DNA from: Pseudoneurospora amorphoporcata
Taxonomy: Eukaryota; Ascomycota; Sordariomycetes; Sordariales; Sordariaceae
Assembly: GCA_033297205.1 (NCBI GenBank)
Contig: MU859063.1
Location: 1-64,000 of the forward strand
Length of the DNA: 64,000 nt
Reading direction: 5' to 3'
The position numbers and the translations under genes were made by a program. Positions 42,288 to 54,447 of this stretch are shown piece after piece. Within the stretch, counting starts at the first letter, position 1, and every line of letters starts with the position of its first letter. Below the pieces are notes generated by a model, which was not told the DNA's origin, did not search any database, and worked only from the letters and a program-made list of their open reading frames with translations.

Positions 42288-44687
42288 TCAAACAACCATC
42301 CTCTCCACCCTGCCCTCCAACCCCGTCTCCTCCAACAACACCCCAAAATCAGTCCTAGTCTGATACTTCAGATCCAACCGATGATGTTCCCTCTTCACTC
42401 CAGCCGGCAGTTGCACCCTCTCCTGCCACTGTTCCCACACCTGCTTCTGTGATGTAGTCCTATCATTCGTCACCCATCCGTTTCCCTTCCAGCCAAACCC
42501 ACCTCCTCCCCTTGCTGCCGCCGCTCGCTCCCTATCCGCCCTCGGCGCCGTAGGAGGATCCCTCCCGAAAGGCTCAAAGGGACCCATCATCCTCGGCATG
42601 CGGATTGATCTATCGTTCGCTTCCACCGACTTTCCATCGCCCGTTTCCATCAGCGAGTACTTGATCGGAACGGTCGTGTACCCTTCGGCTGCGCCTTTAG
42701 AGCGGGAGACCGCTGGGTTGGTGACGGGCAATGGGCCGGTCAAGTACGGGTAGTTGTACCCGTATATGGGGTCGATTTCTACCGGCTTCAAAGGGCTGGA
42801 AGGGGTCGGTTGGAGGTTGGCTTCAATCACTCCGCCGGAAACGCCCATGTACAAGTTCGGAGCTGAATCCGAGGCTTTGGCGAGCGACCAGGCGCGCGTG
42901 AAACCGTGCTGATTGTTGCCGTCGTGTTGGTGGCCCGGCACGCCGCGCGGGAGGAACACGGTTGCGTTGGGACGGTAGTAGACGTGTTTGGAGAGGGAGT
43001 GCCAGTGGCATTCCAAGCCTGCTACGTGATCGCACCTTGAACGGCCGGTGGGAGAGGCGTTGGGTGGTATGGCGAACGGCTGATGTGGTTTGGGAAACGG
43101 CTGGCGGCCGAGACACGGGACGGCTGACGTGTATGAATATGGCTTCGGCCATCGGAAGTCGAATATCTTGATGGTTGCGCCCGAGTTACCAGCACCAGCA
43201 ACAAAGCGCTCCGTACCGTAGGTGAGAATAGCTTCGACATGGTCCCAAGGCTGGATATTATCCTGATAGATGGCGTCGTATGGAGAGCATGTCCTCAAGT
43301 CCTGAAGGCGGCAGGTACCATCTTTCCACCCTGAAAGAAGCAGTGTCGTCCCACCCGACCTTTGCTGGTTCGGGTTGGCGTATACCGGCGAAAGCGAGTT
43401 CGCACAGACATCCGCATCAGGGATACTCAACCCACCCACGCCTCCCGAGGTAATGATGCTCTTCGCCGTAGTATGATGCGTCCACCCCGACTCCGTGATG
43501 GAAAGGTATTGCAGCCGTTCACTGCACCCCTTAAGCGCCAAAGCCATCACATTCCCCTGACTACCCATCCACTTCGCACTGCACAACTGAGCCGTGTTGC
43601 TGTCCAAAACACTCCTCTGCAAATCATAAATCACCACCGGCGACACCTCCCCATCCTCCTCCACCTCCTCCTCCCCGTCCGGCAAAGCGTAAACCCCTAC
43701 CGCCTTCTTCGTCGCCGCCGCCACCAACCTCGTCCCGCCCGGAGCATCATACAACACGTCCACACTGTTAATCGTGTCCTGAACGAAGCCTTCCTTTTCC
43801 CCTTCCTCCTTTCCCTCTCTCGGCCTAAACCTCACAATCCTCTTCCCAAACCTTTCCCCCTCCGCCTCCACCAGGGCCAAATCCCCATTATCCCTCCCCA
43901 CCACCACCGCCTTTCCATACCCTCTCCCGCTTCCGTATCCATATCCCCCTCCTCCTCCTCCGTTCCCATTCTCCTTGGTTCCCCCCAAAAACACATCCCC
44001 CTTCACCAAATGTAAAGCCCTAACATCATCATACCCCTTCCTAAACCCCTCGGCCCTCCCATCGGCTTTGAACCAACTAAACCGCGGCGCGCTCTTACTC
44101 TTCTGTCCACCTGCCCAGTCTCTTCGTCTAGCCACCAAATCCTCGCCCGCGCCCCAGACGAGTAATTCCCTCCCCGTGGCAAAGTCAAAGTGGGCATCCA
44201 CCACCGACTGAAACATGTTTCCCCGTTGCTGTCCCTGCTGCCGCCCACCCCCTCCTCCTCTCTGTCCATTTCCAGCTCCACCGCGCTCCGATGAGGAAGG
44301 GTAGATAGCACAAAACCCCAACGCCCGCTTATCCCAGCAGCGGCTTTGCCAGGTCAGCGATTCGGCTATTTCTTGGTACCCGTATCGACTTTCTGTCCCT
44401 CCTCCTTGTCCAAAAGAAGAAGAAGAAGAAGAAGAAGAAGGGGCGGGAATGGACTGCACAAGCGAGGGAAACCTGGCAATCACAAAGGTGCGCCAGCCTT
44501 CAGACGTCACCAGCCGGCGTAAGCGGCGGCAGGTGAGGCCTAGGTGGGAGACGTCGGACGCGGTGGGGAGGGAGGAGAGGATCAGGAGGAGGATTTCGTG
44601 GGGTAGGTCTGCTAGGTTTAGGCTGAGGCTGTGGCTGTGGATGGGGTGGGTTGGCGGCGCATGGCCTTGCGTGGCGTGGGCTGTCAT
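42288..44687 (-). CDS. F-box protein with WD40-like propeller
   Basis: Single exon, 799 aa, ATG at 44687. An F-box sits at ~25-75 (LADLPHEILLLILSSLPTAS, then LGLTCRRLRRLVTSEGWRTF). After a Ser run and Gly-rich linkers there are several WD/kelch-like blades, for example LLLSGWKDGTCRLQDLRTCS and RFVAGAGNSGATIKIFDFRW. This arrangement is that of SCF ubiquitin-ligase receptors, where the F-box binds Skp1 and the propeller binds the target. No specific orthologue is recognised. Gly-rich insertions (GNGGGGGGYGYGSGRGYG-like) break the propeller and look poorly conserved. A GAA/TCT triplet run near 44418-44440 encodes the Ser tract after the F-box. Confidence 0.75.
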   Translation of the reverse strand: MTAHATQGHAPPTHPIHSHSLSLNLADLPHEILLLILSSLPTASDVSHLGLTCRRLRRLVTSEGWRTFVIARFPSLVQSIPAPSSSSSSSSFGQGGGTESRYGYQEIAESLTWQSRCWDKRALGFCAIYPSSSERGGAGNGQRGGGGGRQQGQQRGNMFQSVVDAHFDFATGRELLVWGAGEDLVARRRDWAGGQKSKSAPRFSWFKADGRAEGFRKGYDDVRALHLVKGDVFLGGTKENGNGGGGGGYGYGSGRGYGKAVVVGRDNGDLALVEAEGERFGKRIVRFRPREGKEEGEKEGFVQDTINSVDVLYDAPGGTRLVAAATKKAVGVYALPDGEEEVEEDGEVSPVVIYDLQRSVLDSNTAQLCSAKWMGSQGNVMALALKGCSERLQYLSITESGWTHHTTAKSIITSGGVGGLSIPDADVCANSLSPVYANPNQQRSGGTTLLLSGWKDGTCRLQDLRTCSPYDAIYQDNIQPWDHVEAILTYGTERFVAGAGNSGATIKIFDFRWPKPYSYTSAVPCLGRQPFPKPHQPFAIPPNASPTGRSRCDHVAGLECHWHSLSKHVYYRPNATVFLPRGVPGHQHDGNNQHGFTRAWSLAKASDSAPNLYMGVSGGVIEANLQPTPSSPLKPVEIDPIYGYNYPYLTGPLPVTNPAVSRSKGAAEGYTTVPIKYSLMETGDGKSVEANDRSIRMPRMMGPFEPFGRDPPTAPRADRERAAAARGGGGFGWKGNGWVTNDRTTSQKQVWEQWQERVQLPAGVKREHHRLDLKYQTRTDFGVLLEETGLEGRVERMVV

Positions 44688-45782
44688 TGTTTTTGTGATG
44701 GGGAAATATGGACAAAGAATTGGAAGTTTTGTAAAGATTGGGGAAAGAAAAAAGATGTTTGTTTCAGGTAGGTGAGATAGATTAGTTAGTGAGATGTGAG
44801 ATGTAAGAAGAGTACTTATTTTACCCCGTTATGTCAGTCTGTTTGTAGAAATACGCAATGACGTCGATTGCTGTAAGCGAGGGAGGCCACAAAGGGGTAA
44901 AATACCGTATGGCGTATTGTCTGTTTCTACTTGGCCGGCAACGGCATCGAAGCGAAAAAAAAAACAAAAAAAAAAAACACAAAGGTGAGAAGAGTCATAT
45001 TCTGACTTGTCGACTCATTGAGGCACCCTGCCTCACATTTTGCAAAGGAGGCAGTGTAAGCTCAGCCGTGACGTGGTTGTGGTGTTGATTGATTTGCGCG
45101 CTAACGATCGCTATTGAATGCGTGCTTCAGCGGACAGCAGCTGTACGGAAAATGATGGTGACACAGGGTGAAAGCCCCGTATTATTTGTAGCCGGATTCC
45201 ATTTCAGCTCCTACACCATCAAGATAGCTTGACGAAACGTCAAAGTATCTTTCCAATAGCTTCGGGGCAAGCTTAATACATGCTTGTCCTTGTCTCCTTT
45301 CCAACAGGTACCTACCTACCTACGTAACACCTCACGTTACTGGCGGATTCACCATAGTTTTCACATTATCAAAAATGTTATGGAAGGTGTTCAAATACAG
45401 CTTCATAACTGTCACGGTAGGTACGGTAGCTACATGGAAAGCAATGGAACTACAGTTTAGCCCCCTCAACTCGTCTCAGTACCATCATCAGTCCACCCCG
45501 AACACCAGCAACTTGCGAGACCCATAGAAACACACTGATCCTCACCAGCACACACTCAAACTCGAGCAAACATTCTGTATATCGCTAAAATTCCAAATAC
45601 CACTAAACTAGACTTCAAAAGACTCTTTTTACTCGTACTTCTTTTCTCGCTTCTCCCTCCATCTGCCATCCATCCATTCATCCATAATAGACCATCCACC
45701 TAGCCAGCACATCATCTATCCTAGTCCCTCTCCCTCTCCCTATCCCTCGAACAAAGCAACAACCCCAGACAGCCCAAGTAAA
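44688..45782. promoter_or_regulatory. Intergenic region upstream of the F-box gene
   Basis: 1.1 kb between the F-box gene start and the Nup145 stop, both on the minus strand. It contains A-rich runs near 44956-44983 and an ACCT repeat near 45308-45323. No gene seen. Confidence 0.35.
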
Positions 45783-48700
45783 TCAACACATCCCTTCAAG
45801 CGCCATAGTCCGCATATACCTTGCCCTCACATCCTCCGGCAACAGCCCAAACAACCTCGGATCAGCACCCGTACCCCCCATCTCACTGTTGCCATTCACT
45901 CGCCCCTTGATCAACTCCTCCGCCATATCCGCCACCGCCGCCTCTCTCTTGACATCACTAGCACCCGAACCGCCAGGGACATGCTTGAGCCTATCACCCA
46001 GCGCAACCAGTCCATCGACCAGCAACCTGTCAAGTCTCTTCTCTTCCTCCTCGTCTTCTCCAGAAGCAGGCAGCTGATTCCTCAACGCCGCCACCTTGAG
46101 CGGATAAAGCAAGTAAACCGCCGCTCCTCCACCTTCCCATTCTTGCACAGAACCAAGCTTGCCCTTAACCTTGAACAGCAGTTTAGCGAACTTGACCAGC
46201 CTCTTCCAGTCACGCTCGATGACCAGATCGGGACCGACGCGCTCGACGAAGGCGGTGTTCGCCTCCTTGTAGTTGCCCGCCCAGACGAGAGCGAGGAATT
46301 CCTGGCGATGGTCCTCCTTGGCGCGGAAGTCGAGCGCCTTGGCTTCCCACACCCAGGACTCGGCGATGCCGAAGCGGCGGAGGGCCGAGAAGGGGGACTT
46401 GGCTTCGTGGTAGGAGCCAATGAAGTGGGCGTGGCGGCCGAGGTGGTCGCGGATGGCGGTCTCGCGCGCGACCGAGTTGGAGAGCGTGAGGAGGACGAAT
46501 GTCGCAGGGACCCAGTGGCCTTGGGCGGTGAGCGAGGAGGCAAAAGAGACCGAGGCCTGGTTGAGCTTTTCCTCGGCCTCGGGACCGAAGGAGATGAGGT
46601 GGGTGAAGTAGATGGAGCGGGTGAGGAGCCAGCCGAGACGGTCAGACTCCGCCCAGTTGAACTCGCGAGTGGCGAAGGTCTTGAGAAGAGTCCACAGGGG
46701 GCTCTCGGGTTCAGGCTCCTTGTCTTGCTCGACGTCGTCTTGGAAAGAGTTAATAGCCTTGGCAGAGTCGAACTCGCCATCGGCGGTCTTGCTGCTGTAG
46801 AAGAGACGCAGACCGAAGGATTGCATCCAGGAGAGCTTGAAGCGCTCTGCAATAGTGAAAGAAGAAGCACGGTTCTCAATAGGGGCGTTCTTAACACCAG
46901 CGCAAACGCAGGCGTTGCCAGAGAGCAGCTCGTAGAGAGCACGGATAGGCTCGGACATCTCAGACAAGACGTTCGAGTCCCTCCAGTCATCCAACTGGCT
47001 CTTGATGTCCTTGCTCTGGGAACCGATGCTGGAAACAAGAGTAGCAAGGCGGAAGTCCTTGCCGCCAATCAACTGGTCGCAGGCATCAGAGACACGGTTA
47101 CCAGCAAGAAGGACGATAGCCTTCTCCTCCGGAGTAGACGCCTCCTTGAGCAAGCGGTCAGTATCCGCAGCGACCAACTCCTTCCAGAACGCGGGAAGCT
47201 TAGTCTCGTCATTAGCAAGAAGGAAAGCCAAATCCCAGACAGAGTCGTTCTCCGTAAGATCCCTAAGCTCATTCAGAGGAACGTCGTGGTGGGCGTTGGT
47301 GATCTCGATATACTGCTGGAGCTTATGGAGGGCCGACTTGGTCTCTGAAGCAGAGGCACTACCCTCGACAGGAATAAGGCTAGCCTCGTCATTGGCAGTG
47401 GTGATCAAGAGCTCGTTGGGGCCCCAGGTGGCACGGGGAGCAGGGGCGGCGGCCTCGTCATCAACCTTATCGCGCTTTTGGTACGGCCACTATAAAGCAA
47501 GAGGAAGTCTTAGTCTGTATTCATACAACAAATAGCGTAGGCGAATAGGAAAGGTAGTAAGGTACAAAATAGCCGTGCAAGCTTCACACAAGACACATAG
47601 ACCAAGCTTGAGCAGCAGCAGACAACACATCAGAAGAGAAAGGAAGCTTGTAAAGGTAAGTAAGGAAGGAGAAACAGGCTAAGCACCAACCTTCAGGAAA
47701 CCCCCGGATGGAGGGGCAGGCTGAGCTGGGCCCCTCGCCTGCTCGAAAAGCGACTTCATCAAGTCAATGCTCGTCGCGAACCCTTGTCCTTCATGCACAA
47801 CCGGCTCGCGGGGAGCAGGACTTCCGCTCTCTTTGGCCTCCCACGCCTCGCCCGACTCGTTTTGCTCCCGCAGCAAGTTCCGATCTACCGTCCTTGGCGC
47901 CCGCACGCTCGCCTGCAGAATCTGTGTCCAATCATCACCACCGGCAACCTCGATCTTAGTAGGGGCTGTCGATCTCTTGGCGGCTCTCATCCTCGCTCGG
48001 AGGATACCGGCGGGAACGTTGTTGGTGTTGTCGGCAATCTGGGTGAGGGCGAGGTCGTATTGCTCTTCGTCGAGGTCAAGCTGGGGTGACTTCTCAGCAT
48101 CGGGATCGTACGCGTCCTGTCCATCCACCATACTCTCATCGTCAGGCCACTCCCGAGACGGCAACGGAGCATCGGCTCCTTTGGGGTGAGAGGAGTGCAT
48201 ACCCTGCTGCTGATCGGCATCTAAAAGCTCTTCATCATCGTACATGGCGCGCTGGTCAAAGGCGCCAGGGATGGCGCGGCGGCCGGTGCTGTGCCTGTAT
48301 TCGAAGGTGTCATCGGGGTCGACTTCGGGCGAGGTGAATTCGTTCTTAACAACAACAGCCTCGGTGGAAGGGCGGGGAGTAGGCTCAACCTCGGTGATCT
48401 CTTCATCCTCGGAATCCTCATCGTCGTCAACGAGACCGTAGGTGGTGAAGTGCTCAACGGAGAAGGACCAAACACCAGTGGGAATGTCGTAGCTCTCGAA
48501 GGTGGTATCTGTGATCGTCTTCAGCTTTTCGATGTGTTTCTCAAGGCGACGGCCGCCCACACGAAGTCCACCACGAGGGTAGCTATGCTCGAGCGAGATC
48601 AACGCGGGAACGTTCAGGCCCTTGCCGACCGGGGGCTTGGTGGCGGCGTTGGGGTAGACGGTGCAGGAGCGCGGCACCAAGAGGACAATGTTGTCATAGA

Positions 48701-51628
48701 GGTTCTCGACGTCGACGTTGCTGAGGTCAACAGGGACCTTGAACCGGACACTTCCGACATTCTCACGACCAACCGTAAAGTCAACAACGCTCTGGCGCTG
48801 CACTCTGTTCATGGCCTGGATCTCCTCCAGCTTGGGCGACATCCAGTAAGAGCCGGCATCGACCTGCTTGACAGGCTTGGCGTCGACAGTAGAAGAAGCC
48901 AAGAAAGAAGACTCCTCAGGAACAATGGCGAGCTCGTTGCCCTTAACCTGCTCCATTTCGGGGGAGGCATCAGAAGCCTTGGAGCCGTTGACAGCACCGT
49001 TAGTGCGGCCGTTGGCAGAGGAAGGCTTCAGGAAGCCCAAGTCACTGTCATCGTCAAGATCGTGGAACTCGTGCTGCGAAGCAGCACCGTTCTGGGTCGC
49101 CTCGACGTTGCTGGTGTCAAAGCTGACTCTCTTGGTCAACTTGCGAGCACTGGTGTTGTTGCCGTCCTGGAGAAGCTTGTCCTTAGCCGCGGGGGACTGG
49201 AACAGGTCGCTGCGCATGTCCTTGTTAATTACAAGCTTCTTGTGGCTGGAGCCGAGCAGACGGTTGTGGTTGGTCGCAGAGAAAGCACCGGGGGTGAGGA
49301 TGCTGTCTTCGGCATTGAAGGTACGGCGGAGGTTAGTGGTGGAGACGGGCTTGCCGAGACCACGGTTGATGCTGCCAGCCAAAAGGCTCTGTCCCAAACC
49401 GCCCGGGGTGCTAACCGGGGAGTTATAGGTGCTGTAGTTGAACCCGAAACCTCTCTTCTGGGGCGTAACCATCCGAGAGGCATTAGCCGGGCTCAGCTTG
49501 TACATGGGCAGGATCGAGCGGCTCCTGGGCTTTGAAGCGCCGTTGAGGGGGGTGGCGAGAGGACCAGGGTTCTGGATCTGGTTGTCAGGCAGGTTGGAGA
49601 ACAACGTGGCAGCGCCATAGGCGTTGATGTCGTTGATCCCCGCGGAGAAGGCCTGAGGCTGTTGCTGGTTCTGGGTGCCTCCGAGAAGGGAGGTACCAAG
49701 ACCACCAGCCTGCTGCTGAGTGTTGGTCGCTCCAAACAAGCCAGTGCTCTGCTGGGTGGGGGCACTACCGAAGAGGCCACCGCCAGCAGCGGGAGTCGAA
49801 CCGAAGAGACCACCCGCGGGCTTCGCCTGGTTGTTGGTGTTGCCGAACAAGCTGCCTGTCGTAGCAGGCTGTTGAGTCTGCTGAGTACCGAGGCTGCCAA
49901 AGAGTCCACCGGTTTGAGCAGGCTGAGACGGGGTACTTCCAAAAAGACCGCCAGTCGTAGCCGCAGGCTTAGCACCAAACAATCCACCAGAAGTCTGAGT
50001 GTTGTTCGCCTGGCCGAAACCACCCGTGGCTCCACCAGTGCCAAAGAGACCACCACCGGTAGCAGAAGTAGTAGTAGTTCCACTGCCGAAAAGACCACCT
50101 GCGGGCTTCGCCTGGTTGGTGGCGCTGCCGAACAAACCGCCTCCTGTAGCAGGCTGCTGAGCACCAAAGCCACCACCGAAGCCAGTGGTTGCGGGTTGCT
50201 GTTGAGTGGGTTGCTGGGTGCCGAAGAGACCACCACCCGTACCGCCGGTGTTTTGCTGAGCATTTCCGAACAAACCACCGCCAGTGTTCTGCGTAGCGGT
50301 GTTGGTTCCGAATCCGCCCGTACCAAAGCCGGTGCCGGTAGTGGTGGCGCCAGTGTTTCCGAAGCCAAAGCCGGTAGCAGGCTTAGCCTGCTGTCCGAAG
50401 AGACCGCCACCAGTAGTAGTACCAGTAGTGTTTGCGCCGAAGCCAGTGGTCGTCGTGCCAGTGTTGGAGCCAAATCCTCCAGTCGTACCTCCGCTACCAA
50501 AGAGACCAGTACCGGTGGCAGGAGTCGTCGTGCTCGCTCCGAAAAGACCACCAGTAGCGGGCTTGTTCTGCTGGCCGAACAGACCACCTCCCGTCGTCTG
50601 AGAGCCGAAGCCTCCAGTGTTCGCCGTGGTCGAAGCGCCGAAGCCACCCGTCGTGCCAGTGTTGCCGCTGCCGAACAGACCGCCGCCGGTGGTGGTGGTG
50701 CCGCTGCCGAAACCGCCAGTCGTAGCAGTGTTGGTGCCGAAACCGCCAGCCGATCCAAAGGTAGAGGTGGCTCCGAAAGCACCAGTGCCACCCTGACCAC
50801 CGTATCTCCTTCCTTGCTGATAATCGACCAATCTCAATTCTTCGGCGGACCACTTCCTGTAAGCATCCATAAACAGGATGTTCTGGAACGAGACTTGGGA
50901 CCCGTTAGCTTCCTTCTCCTGGAAGGGAGAGAATGCAACGCCCGCCGTGCCCGGGGGGTCGGGAACATTAGTGCCGATGCCGGGGTTGTTGGCGGAACCG
51001 AAGGCGCTGGTAGTACCGCCGCCGCCGAAGAGGGAGCCGCCGGTGGTGTTGGTGGCGCCGAAGCCAGTAGTAGTTGCGGGAGCGCCAAAGCCGGTGGTGG
51101 TCGCAGGCTTGTTAGCACCGAACAAGCCACCACCGGATCCGAAGCCTGTGCCAGTAGTCGCGGTGTTGGAGCCGAAGCCTCCTGTGCTGCCGAAGCCGGT
51201 GCCGGTGGTGGCAGTCGTGGAAGCTCCAAAGAGACCTCCGCCAGTAGTGGCAGGAGTAGCTCCGAAGGCAGGCTTAGCTCCAAATCCGCCGCCAGTGCCA
51301 AAGCCGCCCGCTGTGTTGCTGCCGAAGCCGCCAGTAGTGCCGGTGGCGCCGCTGCCGAAGAGACCACCGCCAGTGGTGGCTGGTTGCGCGGGGGCACCGA
51401 ATGCAGTAGTGCCTGTGCCGAAACCTGGTCGACGAGGTCGCATGTTAGCTATCGGTCGCGCCATGGGACCGCGTGAAGTATGACGCAGTGAAGCAGAAGC
51501 AGAAGAAGGGGAAGGGAAATAAACATACCTGTGCCAGTTTGCTGGGTGTTGGTACCGAAGCCACTCGAGCCAAAACCGGTGCCTGTGTTAGTATTTTGGC
51601 CGAAGCCACCGCCGCCAAAGAACGACAT
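45783..51628 (-). CDS. nup145: Nucleoporin NUP98-NUP96 precursor (Nup145)
   Basis: Three exons (51628-51539... see next: exon 1 51628-51529, exon 2 51424-47691, exon 3 47489-45783) encode 1846 aa. Exon 1 begins MSFFGGGGFGQNTNTGTGFG, and splicing joins two FG-repeat stretches in frame. Residues 1-~700 are GLFG/FG repeats that form the permeability barrier; within them a GLEBS motif (FQNILFMDAYRKWSAEEL, ~215) binds Gle2/Rae1. The autoproteolytic domain ends at GVWSFSVEHFTTYG, with scissile His1025-Phe1026-Thr1027. Beyond it, after an acidic linker, the Nup96/Nup145C alpha-solenoid starts near WTQILQASVRAP and continues to the end; it is a Y-complex scaffold subunit. Self-cleavage would release an FG nucleoporin and a scaffold nucleoporin from one mRNA. 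The donor of intron 2 is the weak GTTGGT. Confidence 0.95.
49700..51420 (-). repeat. FG/GLFG-repeat coding region of Nup145
   Basis: Dozens of short degenerate repeats (GGLFG, GGFG, TGFG with Thr/Gln/Ala spacers) give the DNA a strong repeat character and create long spurious open frames on the opposite strand. Confidence 0.9.
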
Positions 51629-53621
51629 GTTGTCCTTCTCGCGCCGTCAAGTCGGCGGCAGATGGACGGGGAAACAAATCGATGGTTCGCGCGTTGGGCG
51701 CACAATGGGGTGGAAGGCGGTGTTGGGTGGTGTGGTGTGGCCGTTTAGCTTTAGCTTTGGTGGTGATTGCAGTTGTTCGTTGTTAATCAATCGATGCAGG
51801 CGGAGCTAAGGTATGGATGGATTGATTGTGGATGCCAGAATGTTGGATGTTGGGGGTGTGGTGTGGGGAGAAGAAATGTCTTGGATGCGCGAAGTGGCAC
51901 CCTTTGACGCGTTGGTCCAAAAAAACGGACGGACGGGGGTCGGGCGATGGACGGGTTGACGATAAATGCGCGAGTATTTTGGTTGGGGGGACGGGAGGGG
52001 GGCCGGCAGAAAACACCACAACAGCCTCGAAGATACAAGGTTTGATAATGGGCTGTTCAAAAAACAAGATCAAAGAATAGCGGTGAAGCTGAAGACGAGA
52101 AAAAGGGTGAAATGTTTCTAAGCCTTGTGTCCGGGCAGTGAAGTCAGTGAAGCAGTGTGCTTGGCTGAATCCGGTGGTGAAGTGAGAGTGATGAACGACC
52201 TGACAGCAACACTTTTCGAGACAGGGGCAGCCTGAAAAAACACAGCACAGACCAACACAAGCAAGATTGAACCTGACTTGAAAACAGACTCAGAACCTTG
52301 TGGGCGACTCGTAAATTTGTGCTGGGGAACAGCAGCGAGCCCAAGCCAAACCAAGGACTGAACGGAAGATCCACTTTTCAACCTGTGTCATCCGACCAAT
52401 AAACTACGGGGAATGGCTCGTGCACCACTTCGCAGGCAGTTGGACTTTGAACAAGAACGGAAGCTGTGACCACCTGTAAATTGGTCGAGGATAACAACCG
52501 AACATTCAATCATCACTTGGACAGACAACTTGACAGTCAGTTATAGACAAAAAAACAATGTTGAGGAAGAAGATGCTGTCCAAGAAAACCCAACTCTCCT
52601 TCGATACCTTTACCATCTCTTTATACTCCCCTCGTCCGACACCATTGCTCATCCTCTGTTTCTCATCACGTGGTCCCACATCCCCCGCAGTTGCCTAGAC
52701 TTGTCACTTCAATTCAGAAACCTGATTGGCTGACTTTCGTATCTTGCCAGTCCGCCTTGCGGGATTCTTGCGGGATTGCTTAACAATCACTAACAGATCA
52801 CTATGGACTGAACCAGTCGGAGCAGGTTGTGCTTGTTGTTAGCTGATATCTTTTGGTGATAACTTGAATTTTAGGGGACTTCTGAGATGTTTCAACTTTC
52901 AAGACTTACTGTGAGTAATGATGGGACTTGGTAATATGGCTGGTTGGTTGAAATGGGGTATAAATCCCCCGGCGTTTGCAAGTTCGTTGTTCTCGTCTTC
53001 TCGGCTGTTCTCAAGCGTTCAGTTGTGGTTGGGTTGTCTCAGACTTTCCGTCTGTCTGGAGTTCAGATTCTCTTTATCAGTTGTGTCATCACCGGCGCGT
53101 TTTGCAAGTTTGTCCTGCTTTCGGAATGTTATATTGTCATTGTCACTAGTATTCACTCGAAATTCCTCCATTACCCATTCTCCTTGTTCAGCTTCTACTG
53201 ATGCTCCAAAAATGAACCGTACGGTTTCTGGCAATTTCGTCTACGAACTGGTTTCTATCCACAACCCAAACACAACATGTACGTGTCAATCCTTGGAACT
53301 CTTGTTATGAAGAATGCGTCTTTGGAAAAAAAAATAAGAGAAAAAAGTAACTGCGGGTCTCTAGAATGATAATACCATACAAAACAAAATCCCAACCCTA
53401 TACACCATGAAAACAACAACAACGCAGCAGTCAAAGTTTTGGAGCTACTTCCATACCCAATAACTATATTCATCTCTCTCCCTCTCCCACATCTTATTCT
53501 CAATCTCTGCTTTCTCCCCGGTTCACCGGTCTGCTCCTAAATCTCTTTCGCTGTTCAAGGTCCTTCCACTCAATCCTCGCCTTTAAACAGTCACATTCGA
53601 ACCATATTCATCTCCCTCCTT
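51629..53621. promoter_or_regulatory. Intergenic region upstream of Nup145
   Basis: 2 kb between the Nup145 start and the epsin stop, both on the minus strand. The Nup145 promoter must lie in its left part. A plus-strand TATAAAT at about 52959 has no recognisable gene behind it. No RNA gene seen. Confidence 0.35.
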
Positions 53622-54405
53622 CTAGAACGAGATCAAATCACCCTGACCACCCTGCTGTTGCCGTTGCTGCTGCTGACCGCCCGCCGCAAATGGATTGCTG
53701 TTACCCATCTGCTGCTGCTGAAAGCCTCCGTTCATACCGCCATAACCCATATTCATGCCCATGCCAGCCGGTCCCGTCGCCGCAGGCATCTGTTGACCTC
53801 CGTATGATACCGTCGGCAGGCCTGTGAACTGCTGCTTCAGGAACGGGTTGTTGCCCGTCGCCTCGGCCGTCATCTTGTTCAGGCCAGCACCTGCACTGTT
53901 GACAAACGTTCCAGGGGCGGTATGTTGCGCCGGAATACGGAGATTACCCGTGTTGCCGAACGTGTCCATGCCGTCTCCGCTGGCGAGCAGGGCATTGAGC
54001 TTCTGCTCGTGTTCGCTGAGCTCCCGCTGGGGCTGCTGCGGTTGCTGCTGAAACTGGGGTTGTTGTTGCTGCTGTTGCTGGGACTGAGATCCAAAGGTAT
54101 TAAATGGCGAATTAGAGGAGGTAACGCTAATCTGGGGGAAGTTTGATAGCGTCTTTTGCTCGGGGAGGCTGCTCAATGCCGGCATCGATGGCGCCTTGTG
54201 TGGCGACTTCTGCGCAAATGGGTTGTTCGATCCTGTCGGCATCGGCTTGATGGCTGACGACTGCTGGTTATTGTTGTTGCTGGCCCAGGGGTTGTTGCTA
54301 CCGGGCGACAGCGTCGACGAGGAGTTATCAAACTGGAGCTGCTGTTGCTGTTGCTGCTGGTTTGCATATGGGTTGTAGCCCGTTGCCTGTGGCATGAATC
54401 CTTGG

Positions 54406-54447
<42 letters not shown>

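Noticed and set aside
49662..51476. 604-codon plus-strand open frame opposite Nup145
   Set aside because: It is the antisense of the FG-repeat coding region. Its Ser/Thr/Glu-rich repeats mirror the FG repeats, and the minus-strand gene has full domain support.
52918..53310. Plus-strand 130-codon frame behind a TATAAAT word
   Set aside because: The TATA word lies inside the frame rather than before it, and the peptide has no recognisable domain.
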